This document shows, one piece after another, positions 1 through 6,255 of a stretch of 10,239 nt of DNA (positions are counted from its first letter, which is position 1; every line of letters begins with the position of its first letter). Origin of the DNA: UBA4416 sp044357775 (lineage in GTDB: Bacteria > Bacteroidota > Bacteroidia > B-17B0 > Aurantibacillaceae); assembly GCA_044357775.1 (NCBI GenBank), contig JBIKOX010000106.1, forward strand, positions 1 to 10,239, written 5' to 3'. The translations under genes and the position numbers were made by a program. The notes below the pieces were generated by a model. The model saw nothing but the letters and a program-made list of their open reading frames with translations. It ran no database searches and had not been told where the DNA came from.

Positions 1-1052
1 AATCAAACCAACTAAAAGCAGTTTATAAATATGGTAATAGCCCTTTAATTGGCTATAATGGTGGTAATGACGTCCGTGTAACAGGCGTAAGTTTTGATAA
101 AAACTCAAATTTATGGGCATCAATTACGCTTGGAAAAAAATGTATTACCGTCAGAAAGCCAAATAATACATGGACTCTTTTAAATTTTGAGCAGTTTGTT
201 GTTCAGCCTACCATTTCTAAAATCATTTTTGATAAATATGATCAGGCTTGGATAGTTTTACCGCGTAATATTGGATTAATGGTTTATAAAGATGTTAATG
301 GTTTATCTCAACCAAATTCTTCCAATACAAAATTTTTAAGCAGTGTGGTTGGTAATGGAAAAATGCCTTCGCAAGATGTTCATTCTATTTGTGAGGATAA
401 GGAAGGTCATATTTGGCTTGGAACAGCAAAAGGTGTTGCCGTATTTTATAACCCTGAAAATGTTTTTACTACTTCTAATTGGGATTGTCAACAAATATTA
501 ATTGAGCAAGATGGCTATGTTCAAATACTTTTAGAAAATGATATTATTTCCGCAATAGCTGTAGATGGGGTTAATCAAAAATGGATTGGCACTCAAAGTT
601 CAGGTGTTTATTGCTTGTCATCAGATGGGCAGAAAGAAATTTTTCATTTCACACAAGAAAACAGTCCACTCTATTCAAATACCATTAAAGATGTTGCAGT
701 TGATGAGATTTCTGGTGATGTTTTTATTGCTACCGACAAAGGAATTCAGTCATTTAGAACTTCTATCATAAAAGGTTTTGAAGATTATTCTAAAATACAT
801 ACTTACCCAAATCCAGTACGACCAGGATATAGTGGAAATGTTTATGTTAAAGGATTAGTCGATGAATCGGAAGTTAAAATTACCGATGTTAGTGGTAATT
901 TAGTTTGGTCAACAAAATCGCAAGGTGGTCAAATTGAGTGGAATCTTAAAACGTTTAGTGGAACCAAAGCGAGTAGTGGTGTATATTTAATTTACTGTGC
1001 TACTGCTACAGGAAAACTATCTGCAACTACAAAACTATTGATTATTAATTAA
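1..1052 (+). CDS. porZ: PorZ-like T9SS beta-propeller protein with C-terminal sorting domain (5' end outside window)
   Basis: The reading frame is open from the first bases of the window, so the start lies upstream; the ATG at 279 is internal. The visible ~350 residues contain at least five propeller-type repeats of the two-component-regulator propeller (Reg_prop) kind, with the pattern I-x-x-I-x-x-D-x-x-x-x-x-W-I-x-T-x-x-G, near bases 72-119, 213-261, 378-446, 543-615 and 684-755. From about 795 a T9SS type A-like domain follows: YPNPV, VKITDVSGNLVW, GGQIEW, SSGVYLIYC and a final TKLLIIN. In Porphyromonas gingivalis, PorZ is a surface component of the T9SS attachment complex that carries its own sorting domain; the propeller plus this tail fits that family. 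The recO gene follows directly with a one-base overlap, an arrangement I recall for PorZ genes but cannot verify here. The alternative is a generic propeller protein exported by T9SS. The fold is certain, the PorZ assignment likely. Confidence 0.72.
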   Translation, partial: SNQLKAVYKYGNSPLIGYNGGNDVRVTGVSFDKNSNLWASITLGKKCITVRKPNNTWTLLNFEQFVVQPTISKIIFDKYDQAWIVLPRNIGLMVYKDVNGLSQPNSSNTKFLSSVVGNGKMPSQDVHSICEDKEGHIWLGTAKGVAVFYNPENVFTTSNWDCQQILIEQDGYVQILLENDIISAIAVDGVNQKWIGTQSSGVYCLSSDGQKEIFHFTQENSPLYSNTIKDVAVDEISGDVFIATDKGIQSFRTSIIKGFEDYSKIHTYPNPVRPGYSGNVYVKGLVDESEVKITDVSGNLVWSTKSQGGQIEWNLKTFSGTKASSGVYLIYCATATGKLSATTKLLIIN

Positions 1053-1777
1053 TGCTTTATACAACGCAAGGCATTGTTTTGCATAATATAAAGTATGCCG
1101 ATAAAAAAATAATTTCAAAAATTTACACGAAAGATTTTGGATTAATTTCTGCCAATATCAATATCGGAACAGGAGCAAAGGCTAAAATAAAATCAGGAGT
1201 CATTCAACCCTTAACACAAATTGAATTCATTGTTTCATTAAAAGAAAATAAAGATATTCAGCAAATCAATGAAGTTAAGTGCTTGTTTGTGTATACTGAT
1301 TTACAATTAAATTTTAGTAAGTTGTGTATAGCACAATTTTTAAATGAAGTGTTGTATAAATGTATCAAAGAGCAAATTCCTAACGACGATTTATTTGATT
1401 TAATTTGCAACACCTATCAATGGTTAGATAAGTCTGACTCAAATTTTGTAGATACTCATATTTATTTTTTATTTGAATTAACTAAACATCTAGGTTTTTA
1501 TCCTATTAATAACAGAGATAATAGTATGGCCTATTTTGATACGTTAGAAGGTAAATTTTCTTCAAGCATTAAAAGTTTTCCACTAGGTTTTGACCATTGG
1601 CAATCGACTTTGTTTGCCGATTTATTTTCACATTCAATACTAAATCAAAAAAAAATAAATAGAAGCGAGCGTTTGGCTTTACTAGATTGCTTATTGCAAT
1701 ATTATAAAATGCAAATTCCCGGACTTATCGAATTAAAATCATATAATGTGATGCAGGAAATGGCAAATGAAATGTAA
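1052..1777 (+). CDS. recO: DNA repair protein RecO
   Basis: RecO is the recombination mediator that works with RecR (and RecF) to load RecA on SSB-coated single-stranded DNA in gap repair. The 241-residue length fits the family. The N-terminus has the usual OB-fold start (residues 1-80: TTQGIVLHNIKYADKK, then YTKDFGLISANINIG, then QPLTQIEFIV). The helical C-terminal part contains the conserved LCIAQFLNEVLYKCI (91-105) and FELTKHLGFYP (141-151) stretches. I see no clustered CxxC pairs, so the zinc site of some RecO proteins appears absent; I recall this as common in Bacteroidota. The ATG overlaps the preceding TAA as TAATG, which suggests translational coupling to the PorZ-like gene and explains the missing Shine-Dalgarno site. 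The 3' end is only two bases from the end of the convergent TerC gene. Confidence 0.93.
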   Translation: MLYTTQGIVLHNIKYADKKIISKIYTKDFGLISANINIGTGAKAKIKSGVIQPLTQIEFIVSLKENKDIQQINEVKCLFVYTDLQLNFSKLCIAQFLNEVLYKCIKEQIPNDDLFDLICNTYQWLDKSDSNFVDTHIYFLFELTKHLGFYPINNRDNSMAYFDTLEGKFSSSIKSFPLGFDHWQSTLFADLFSHSILNQKKINRSERLALLDCLLQYYKMQIPGLIELKSYNVMQEMANEM

Positions 1778-1779
1778 TT

Positions 1780-2583
1780 TTATTCCTCTTTATCTTCCTG
1801 AGTAAAATCTTTTAATCGTTTTATCTTACGCTCTTTAATGTTAAATAATTCAATTAACATAGCAAATGCTAATGCAATATAAGCATAGTTTTTATTCAGT
1901 TCAATGTGGTGTTCATGCGGCAAGGTAGTATTGTAGCTATCAATTAGTGCTTCTGCAACTAATATACCGCCAATTACCAATAAAAAAGATAAGGCAATCA
2001 TTTTAATACCAGGGTTTTTATTAATAAAATCAGAAACTAAACCTGAAAACAAAATCATTAAAAACATAGATATTACTACGGCAGAGACCATAATTAAAAC
2101 AACACCCGATAATCCAACAGCAGCTAATATACTATCAAAGGAAAATACAAAATCAATGATGATGATTTGCATGATGATGGCATTAAAGGTGGATTTTCCT
2201 TTTTTTCCCGGACCAATTTCATCTTCATCACCATGAATATGTTCCTGAATTTCTTGCCATGTTTTTATCAATAAAAACAAACCACCTCCTAGCAAAATAA
2301 GTGCTTTTCCGGAAATTCCATATTCTCCCAAATGAAAAAAGGGATCTTTTAATCCCGCTATAAAGCCAATACAAAATAAAAGAATTGTTCGCACAACCAA
2401 AGCTAAAAGGAGACCTATTGTTCTAGCTTTTGATTGCTGTATACGCGGTAATTTATCTACTGCTATCGAAATGAAAATAATATTATCAATTCCAAGTATT
2501 ATTTCTAATAGAGTTAAAGTAAATAAAGTAATAAGGCCATTTATAGAAAGTAAGCTGGATAAATCAGTCGCGAAATTATGCAT
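1780..2583 (-). CDS. TerC-family integral membrane protein (putative metal-ion exporter)
   Basis: This is a 267-residue polytopic inner-membrane protein of the TerC/Alx superfamily. The two signature helices are visible: LEIILGIDNIIFIS at 26-39 (E27, D33, N34) and IIIDFVFSFDSILAAVG at 141-157 (D144, D150, S151). Acidic residues in these helices are the presumed ion-binding positions of the family. About seven hydrophobic segments are present, with a charged cytoplasmic-type loop (HGDEDEIGPGKKGKS, 117-131) and a charged tail ending QEDKEE. Members such as E. coli Alx and B. subtilis MeeF/MeeY are linked to manganese export, and the name comes from tellurite resistance operons; no other ter genes are nearby, so a housekeeping metal-homeostasis role is more likely than tellurite resistance. 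The gene is monocistronic on this strand and divergent from padR. The start at 2583 is supported by a -7 type promoter box just upstream. Confidence 0.9.
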   Translation of the reverse strand: MHNFATDLSSLLSINGLITLFTLTLLEIILGIDNIIFISIAVDKLPRIQQSKARTIGLLLALVVRTILLFCIGFIAGLKDPFFHLGEYGISGKALILLGGGLFLLIKTWQEIQEHIHGDEDEIGPGKKGKSTFNAIIMQIIIIDFVFSFDSILAAVGLSGVVLIMVSAVVISMFLMILFSGLVSDFINKNPGIKMIALSFLLVIGGILVAEALIDSYNTTLPHEHHIELNKNYAYIALAFAMLIELFNIKERKIKRLKDFTQEDKEE

Positions 2584-2599
2584 ATTTTTATTTAGGATG

Positions 2600-2607
2600 C
2601 AAATATA
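2600..2607 (-). promoter_or_regulatory. Bacteroidota -7 box for the TerC gene
   Basis: On the minus strand this reads TATATTTG, a full match to the Bacteroidota sigma-ABfr -7 consensus TAnnTTTG. It sits 16 bases before the TerC ATG, so the transcript would have a very short leader (roughly 10 bases). I see no good TTTG -33 box at the expected spacing, so the call rests on one element and its position. Confidence 0.5.
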
Positions 2608-2672
2608 AGTGGTTTTTAAAGCTTTACCTAAAAAAATATCAATTGATTATGAGATAGTTATATATTTTTAAT

Positions 2673-2696
2673 TACTATGTATAGCAAGGTACTATG
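2673..2696. promoter_or_regulatory. Operator-like inverted/direct repeat, putative PadR binding site
   Basis: The sequence shows TACTATG (2673-2679), a 5-base spacer, then CAAGGTA (2685-2691), which matches the inverted copy CATAGTA at 5 of 7 bases. A second exact TACTATG follows at 2690-2696, overlapping the last arm. A tighter symmetric core, ATAG-N7-CTAT, lies at 2681-2695. PadR-family dimers bind palindromes of this general size and commonly repress their own operon. The site lies 10-33 bases upstream of the -7 box at 2706, where the -33 contact would be, so bound protein would block RNA polymerase. Binding by the adjacent PadR is an inference. Confidence 0.45.
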
Positions 2697-2705
2697 AAAA
2701 AAATA

Positions 2706-2713
2706 TATCTTTG
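2706..2713 (+). promoter_or_regulatory. Bacteroidota -7 box for the padR-pspC operon
   Basis: TATCTTTG matches the TAnnTTTG consensus exactly. Transcription would start near 2720, giving a leader of about 80 bases before the padR ATG. The -33 region has no clear TTTG and is occupied by the operator-like repeats, as expected for a repressed or weak promoter. Confidence 0.6.
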
Positions 2714-2798
2714 CAAAGCATAATATTAAGTTTTTGTATTCTAGCTAAAAACCTTAAAGTAGTGCGATAAAAATAATAGTAATTAATACAAATATTAT

Positions 2799-3134
2799 AT
2801 GATAAACTCAGATAATGCAAAAGCTCAAATGCGCAAAGGTGTTCTTGAGCTCTGCATACTTTCCATTCTCTCGCAAGGTGAAGCCTATCCAACCGAAATC
2901 ATTGAAAAATTAAAAGAAACCAAATTAGTTGTTGTGGAAGGAACGCTGTATCCTCTTTTAACTAGATTAAAAAATACAGGATTACTTTCTTATCGTTGGG
3001 AAGAAAGTTCATCTGGGCCGCCCCGTAAATATTATTTTTTAACAGAAATAGGGCAAAATTATCTAAACGAATTACAACTGTCATGGATAGAACTCGTAAA
3101 TGCAGTAAACACCACCATACAAAACACTAAATAA
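2799..3134 (+). CDS. PadR-family winged-helix transcriptional repressor
   Basis: This is a 111-residue, single-domain DNA-binding protein of the short PadR type. Hallmarks are MRKGVLELCILSIL (11-24), the first helices of the winged helix; Y30; VVVEGTLYPLLTRLKNTGLL (44-63), the recognition helix region; and SGPPRKYYFLTEIG (72-85), the wing. A short C-terminal helix (88-108) would serve dimerisation. PadR proteins are usually repressors of an adjacent gene, released by a ligand or stress. Here the downstream partner is a PspC-domain membrane protein 34 bases after the stop codon, a pairing seen repeatedly in Bacteroidota. The start ATG at 2799 gives an N-terminus of the expected length; the ATG at residue 11 would cut into the first helix. 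An operator-like palindrome lies in its own promoter, suggesting autoregulation. The inducing signal cannot be read from the sequence. Confidence 0.92.
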   Translation: MINSDNAKAQMRKGVLELCILSILSQGEAYPTEIIEKLKETKLVVVEGTLYPLLTRLKNTGLLSYRWEESSSGPPRKYYFLTEIGQNYLNELQLSWIELVNAVNTTIQNTK

Positions 3135-3168
3135 AATAATTGTAGTTAAAATTTAAAGAAATAATAAA

Positions 3169-3296
3169 ATGAATAAGACAGTAACCATATATGCAGTATT
3201 ATTTTTCATATAGAGGAAGATGCGTTTGATAAATTAAGTAAATACCTATCAACAATTAAAGGATATTTCAGCAACACTGAAAGCGGCAATGAAATT
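3169..3296 (+). pseudogene. Frameshifted 5' end of the PspC-domain gene
   Basis: An ATG at 3169, 34 bases after padR and preceded by an A-rich leader, starts MNKTVTIYAVLFFI and stops at TAG 3211-3213. In the -1 frame, the stretch from 3207 reads HIEEDAFDKLSKYL and continues without a stop into the long frame that begins with ATG at 3297. Bacteroidota PspC proteins from memory begin M-[NK]-K-T-[VI]-x-I-N, followed by FHI[DE]EDA and KLSKYL, so both halves are the conserved N-terminus in two frames. One extra T in the run of five T at 3202-3206 would join them as AVLFFHIEED, giving a 610-residue protein. Either a real one-base deletion or a homopolymer sequencing error would explain it. The sequence does not contain a standard -1 slippery heptamer. 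Confidence 0.8.
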
Positions 3297-5000
3297 ATGA
3301 ATGACATTGAAGCTCGTATTGCCGAAATGTTACAAAGTAAAATTAGCGCAGCAAAACAAGTTGTTTTAATGATTGATGTTGATTCTGTAATGGAGAATAT
3401 GGGTAAGCCAGAAGAATTTGCAGGTGATTCATCAGATAATATTTCCGGATCACAAGTAAATCAAAATGAATCCGATGAAAATACAGAGGTAATAAAAAAA
3501 CGCTTATACCGTGACGGAGATAATAAAGTTTTAGGTGGAGTATGTTCAGGAATTGGTCATTACTTTGGACTCGATTCAGTTTGGTTACGAATAGCCTTAT
3601 TATTAATGTTATTTTTTGCAGGAACTGGCATTTTGTTATATATCATACTTTGGATAGCAATGCCGGAAGCTAAAACGACTGCCGAAAAATTAGCAATGAA
3701 AGGCGAAAAAGCGGATATTAATAATATATCAAAAGCAGTAAAAGAAGAGGCGGAGCAACTAAAAAAACGCATCGAAAAATATGGTCATGAATTTAAAAAT
3801 AAGGCTAATAATAATCCAGATGCGCCTCGCAATGTTGCTGAAAAACTAATTCAATTTATAATAGATGTCTTTTTTTATATAGTTAGAGTTTTTCTTAAGA
3901 TTGCAGCTGCTTTATTGGTGGTTGCTGGTGTTATCCTTTTTTTAGGATTATTTACCTCAGTTTTCGGACTATCTTTTTTAACAAATAATACTACGGCCAA
4001 GGAGTGGATTGATTTATTATTGTTGGACGGTAAGGATTTTCACATCGGTTTAATTGGAATTGTTTTTTTTATTGGAACACCAATTATCATGATGATATAC
4101 GTATGCGTGAAATTTTTATTTAAACTAAAATACACTAACCGCTGGGTAAATAGGGTAGCGGGTGTTATTTGGTTAGTTGGATTTGTAGTGCTATTATATG
4201 TTGCCATTAATACGGGCAATGATTTTAATAAAACGGCTAAAGTTCGAGAAAATACAATAGTAGTTCCTCATGATACGCTTTACCTTAAAATGAATGAAAT
4301 GCCTATTGATTTTGAAGAAATAAATGCAAGCGATGACGAGCAGGAAGGCGAAAAAGGATTTGAAGCTTATAAAAAAAGCAATGATTATATGATTGGAACT
4401 AATAATGGAATAAAATACTTATTAGGGCATGCTCAATTGAATATTATCAAATCGCAAACAGATAAAATTATTATAGTAGTTGTAAAAGAAGCAAAGGGTT
4501 CTGATAAACGCACTGCAACAGATCGCGCTAAAAACATTTCTTATAAAGTTGCTCAAATAGATAGTTTAATTGAATTTGATAATTTGTTCAAAGTTAATAA
4601 TGCAGATAAATTTAGATTTCAGGACATTAAGGTGATTTTAAAATTGCCGGTAGGTAAAGTAGTTTATTTAGATAAGTCGTTAGAAAGTTTGATTTATGAT
4701 ATTGAAAATATGACTAATACTTACGATGGTGATATGATAAACCGCAAATGGATGATGACTGAAAATGGCTTAAAATGCATTGATTGCGATGGCTTGGCGG
4801 ATTATTCAAATAGTAAGAATGAATTTGATAGCGAAAATAATAATAAAGCAAATGTTAATATTACTGTGAATGGAGTTGATGTAAAAGCAAAAGATGCACA
4901 AATAAAAATCGATAGCAATGGTGTTAAAATTAATTCTAAAGCATCAAAACTTACTATTGATAAACAGGGGATTCAAGTAGACTCAAAAAAGGAAAATTAA
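3297..5000 (+). CDS. PspC-domain multi-pass membrane protein (intact part; true N-terminus frameshifted)
   Basis: The intact frame encodes 567 residues. Residues 1-30 (EARIAEMLQSKIS) continue the conserved cytoplasmic N-terminal region. A PspC domain follows at about 67-127: KKRLYRDGDNKVLGGVCSGI, then GHYFGLDSVWLRIA, one hydrophobic helix and LWIAMPEAKT. A charged linker (128-185) leads to three more hydrophobic regions, about 189-226, 248-275 and 286-305, and a soluble C-terminal half (310-567) ending in a short repetitive beta-type tail. PspC of the phage-shock system is a membrane stress sensor; these large Bacteroidota relatives are paired with PadR regulators and their function is unproven. 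The ATG at 3297 is the first in-frame ATG but is not the natural start, because homologous codons continue upstream to 3207. If translation really started at 3297, about 43 residues would be lost. No slippage, promoter or ribosome site is evident before 3297. Confidence 0.88.
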   Translation: MNDIEARIAEMLQSKISAAKQVVLMIDVDSVMENMGKPEEFAGDSSDNISGSQVNQNESDENTEVIKKRLYRDGDNKVLGGVCSGIGHYFGLDSVWLRIALLLMLFFAGTGILLYIILWIAMPEAKTTAEKLAMKGEKADINNISKAVKEEAEQLKKRIEKYGHEFKNKANNNPDAPRNVAEKLIQFIIDVFFYIVRVFLKIAAALLVVAGVILFLGLFTSVFGLSFLTNNTTAKEWIDLLLLDGKDFHIGLIGIVFFIGTPIIMMIYVCVKFLFKLKYTNRWVNRVAGVIWLVGFVVLLYVAINTGNDFNKTAKVRENTIVVPHDTLYLKMNEMPIDFEEINASDDEQEGEKGFEAYKKSNDYMIGTNNGIKYLLGHAQLNIIKSQTDKIIIVVVKEAKGSDKRTATDRAKNISYKVAQIDSLIEFDNLFKVNNADKFRFQDIKVILKLPVGKVVYLDKSLESLIYDIENMTNTYDGDMINRKWMMTENGLKCIDCDGLADYSNSKNEFDSENNNKANVNITVNGVDVKAKDAQIKIDSNGVKINSKASKLTIDKQGIQVDSKKEN

Positions 5001-5135
5001 ATCGTATTTATCCAATCTTAATTAATTTTTTAATGGCGCTAATGCTTTAAAAGTTATAGTATACAGATTTTGATTGTTAAAAGGTTAGTTATTAGTCCGC
5101 TGCTAAAACATTAAAGTATCTAAAATCTTATTTTA

Positions 5136-5143
5136 TATTTTTG
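5136..5143 (+). promoter_or_regulatory. Bacteroidota -7 box for the PCMD-like gene
   Basis: TATTTTTG matches the TAnnTTTG consensus and lies 71 bases before the ATG at 5215, in the only gene-free stretch on this side. No clear TTTG -33 box is present upstream. In such AT-rich DNA the box could occur by chance. The rest of the 5001-5214 gap holds no convincing terminator hairpin, small gene or RNA. Confidence 0.4.
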
Positions 5144-5214
5144 CTACAAATCTATTTTTTTTGTACTATTATACGGTTAAAATAAGGAAAAGCTAAAACT
5201 TTAATAAATACTAT

Positions 5215-6198
5215 ATGAAAAAAACATTTACAACAATTGTATCATTATCTATTACAATATTTTCATTAGCGCAAACTCAACTAACAAATGCGGGCTTTGA
5301 AAACTGGGACAATGTTGGTGCAGCTTCAGAAGAACCTACTGACTTTAATTCAAATAAAACTGGCTCATCTAATGCTCAACTTGGTGGACAAACTTGTTTT
5401 AGAGATGCAACTATAAAACACGGTGGTTCATATGCAATGCGTTTAGAAAACAAAACTGTGCCTATTATTGGAACTATTATTAATGGTAGCGCAACAACTG
5501 GTGTAGTAAATGCACCAACAACAAATAAATCTGATGGATATATTGGAACTATTAATTATAGCTCTTCATCGGATATTCGTCGTTTACCATTTACTGGACG
5601 TCCAGATAGTATTGTTGGTTGGTATCAATATACATCAGGTGGTACTGGAGAGGTTGGGAAAGTAACTGCTATTTTACATAATAATCAATATTTTGATCCT
5701 GAATTACCTACTACTTACCATGCTGACCCAACTGCTGATAAAATTGGCAAAGCAACATTTTTAACGCCAACTGGCACAAGCGCTGTTTGGAAGCGATTTA
5801 CAATACCTTTTGTTTACACTGTAGCAGGTAATCCAACTTATATTTTAATGAGTATTACACCATCAAATAATCAATTAACAACTTTTTCTGGCAGTAAAAT
5901 TTGGATTGATGATATTGCTTTTATTTATAATATAGCCACTACTGTTACAGAAAATGATAATGAAAAAAATGTAAAAGTGTATTATTTTGATAAAACTATT
6001 TACGTAGATTTTTTAAATAAAAATACAGAGGGTTCAACTATCGAAATTTATAATGTTACAGGCCAATTAGTTTCCAGTCAATCACTTGAAAATAATTTAG
6101 TTAATAAAATTGATGTTTCTTCAATTAAATCAGGTATATATATTTACAAAGTTGTTGGCAAATCTCAAGGGAAATTTGGAAAATTATTTATTGACTAA
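5215..6198 (+). CDS. Secreted PCMD-like (putative carbohydrate-binding) protein with T9SS type A sorting domain
   Basis: This 327-residue protein starts with a Sec signal peptide (MKKTFTTIVSLSITIFSLAQ, cleavage near residue 20). The mature part begins LTNAGFENW and has the features of the PCMD family (putative carbohydrate metabolism domain), a beta-sandwich found in Bacteroidota surface proteins: HGGSYAMRL (69-77), TTGVVNAP, FTGRPDSIVGWYQY (126-139), WKRFTIPFVY (192-201) and GSKIWIDDIAFIYN (226-239). A linker leads to a C-terminal sorting domain, with STIEIYNVTGQLV (274-286), SGIYIYKV (306-313) and GKLFID at the end, which would direct export by T9SS and surface attachment or release. No catalytic motif is recognisable, so binding rather than enzyme activity is inferred, and the ligand is unknown. 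It is followed by a hairpin and then a TonB-dependent receptor on the same strand, suggesting that both may act in one uptake process. The PCMD assignment is from pattern memory and less certain than the secretion signals. Confidence 0.78.
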   Translation: MKKTFTTIVSLSITIFSLAQTQLTNAGFENWDNVGAASEEPTDFNSNKTGSSNAQLGGQTCFRDATIKHGGSYAMRLENKTVPIIGTIINGSATTGVVNAPTTNKSDGYIGTINYSSSSDIRRLPFTGRPDSIVGWYQYTSGGTGEVGKVTAILHNNQYFDPELPTTYHADPTADKIGKATFLTPTGTSAVWKRFTIPFVYTVAGNPTYILMSITPSNNQLTTFSGSKIWIDDIAFIYNIATTVTENDNEKNVKVYYFDKTIYVDFLNKNTEGSTIEIYNVTGQLVSSQSLENNLVNKIDVSSIKSGIYIYKVVGKSQGKFGKLFID

Positions 6199-6217
6199 AC
6201 AAAATATAAATTATTTT

Positions 6218-6244
6218 AAACCCTAACTTAGCAGTTAGGGTTTT
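6218..6244 (+). terminator. Strong hairpin: intrinsic terminator or attenuator
   Basis: AAACCCTAACT (6218-6228), loop TAGC, then AGTTAGGGTTT (6233-6243) forms a perfect 11-bp stem, followed by T and a T-rich stretch (TCTATTT). It lies 20 bases after the PCMD-like stop codon and would end that transcript. It also lies only 12 bases before the receptor ATG, with no space for a promoter between, so it may act as a partial terminator within an operon or as a leader structure controlling the receptor. Confidence 0.75.
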
Positions 6245-6255
6245 CTATTTATAAC

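Larger units (their letters stand above)
2584..2798. other. Divergent intergenic region between the TerC gene and padR
   Basis: This 215-base region holds outward-facing promoter candidates for both neighbours and an operator-like repeat (listed separately). The remaining part, about 2714-2798, would be the ~80-base leader of the padR mRNA. It is AT-rich, and I see no riboswitch-like structure, small open frame with a credible start, or strong hairpin in it. Confidence 0.6.

Noticed and set aside
1780..2583. Tellurite resistance cassette around the TerC gene
   Set aside because: No terA, terB, terD, terE or terZ genes flank it. A lone TerC-family protein is better read as a metal-homeostasis transporter.
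2692..2892. Minus-strand open frame overlapping the padR start
   Set aside because: It covers the padR promoter and first codons, has no family resemblance, and its composition fits chance in AT-rich DNA.
3196..3213. Programmed -1 frameshift joining MNKTVTI to the PspC frame
   Set aside because: The local codons (GTA TTA TTT TTC) do not form an X-XXY-YYZ slippery heptamer, and I see no stimulatory stem-loop downstream. A missing T is simpler.
5001..5214. Possible small RNA or riboswitch in the gap after the PspC gene
   Set aside because: Apart from a -7-like box, the region is plain AT-rich sequence with no stable stem or known aptamer pattern.
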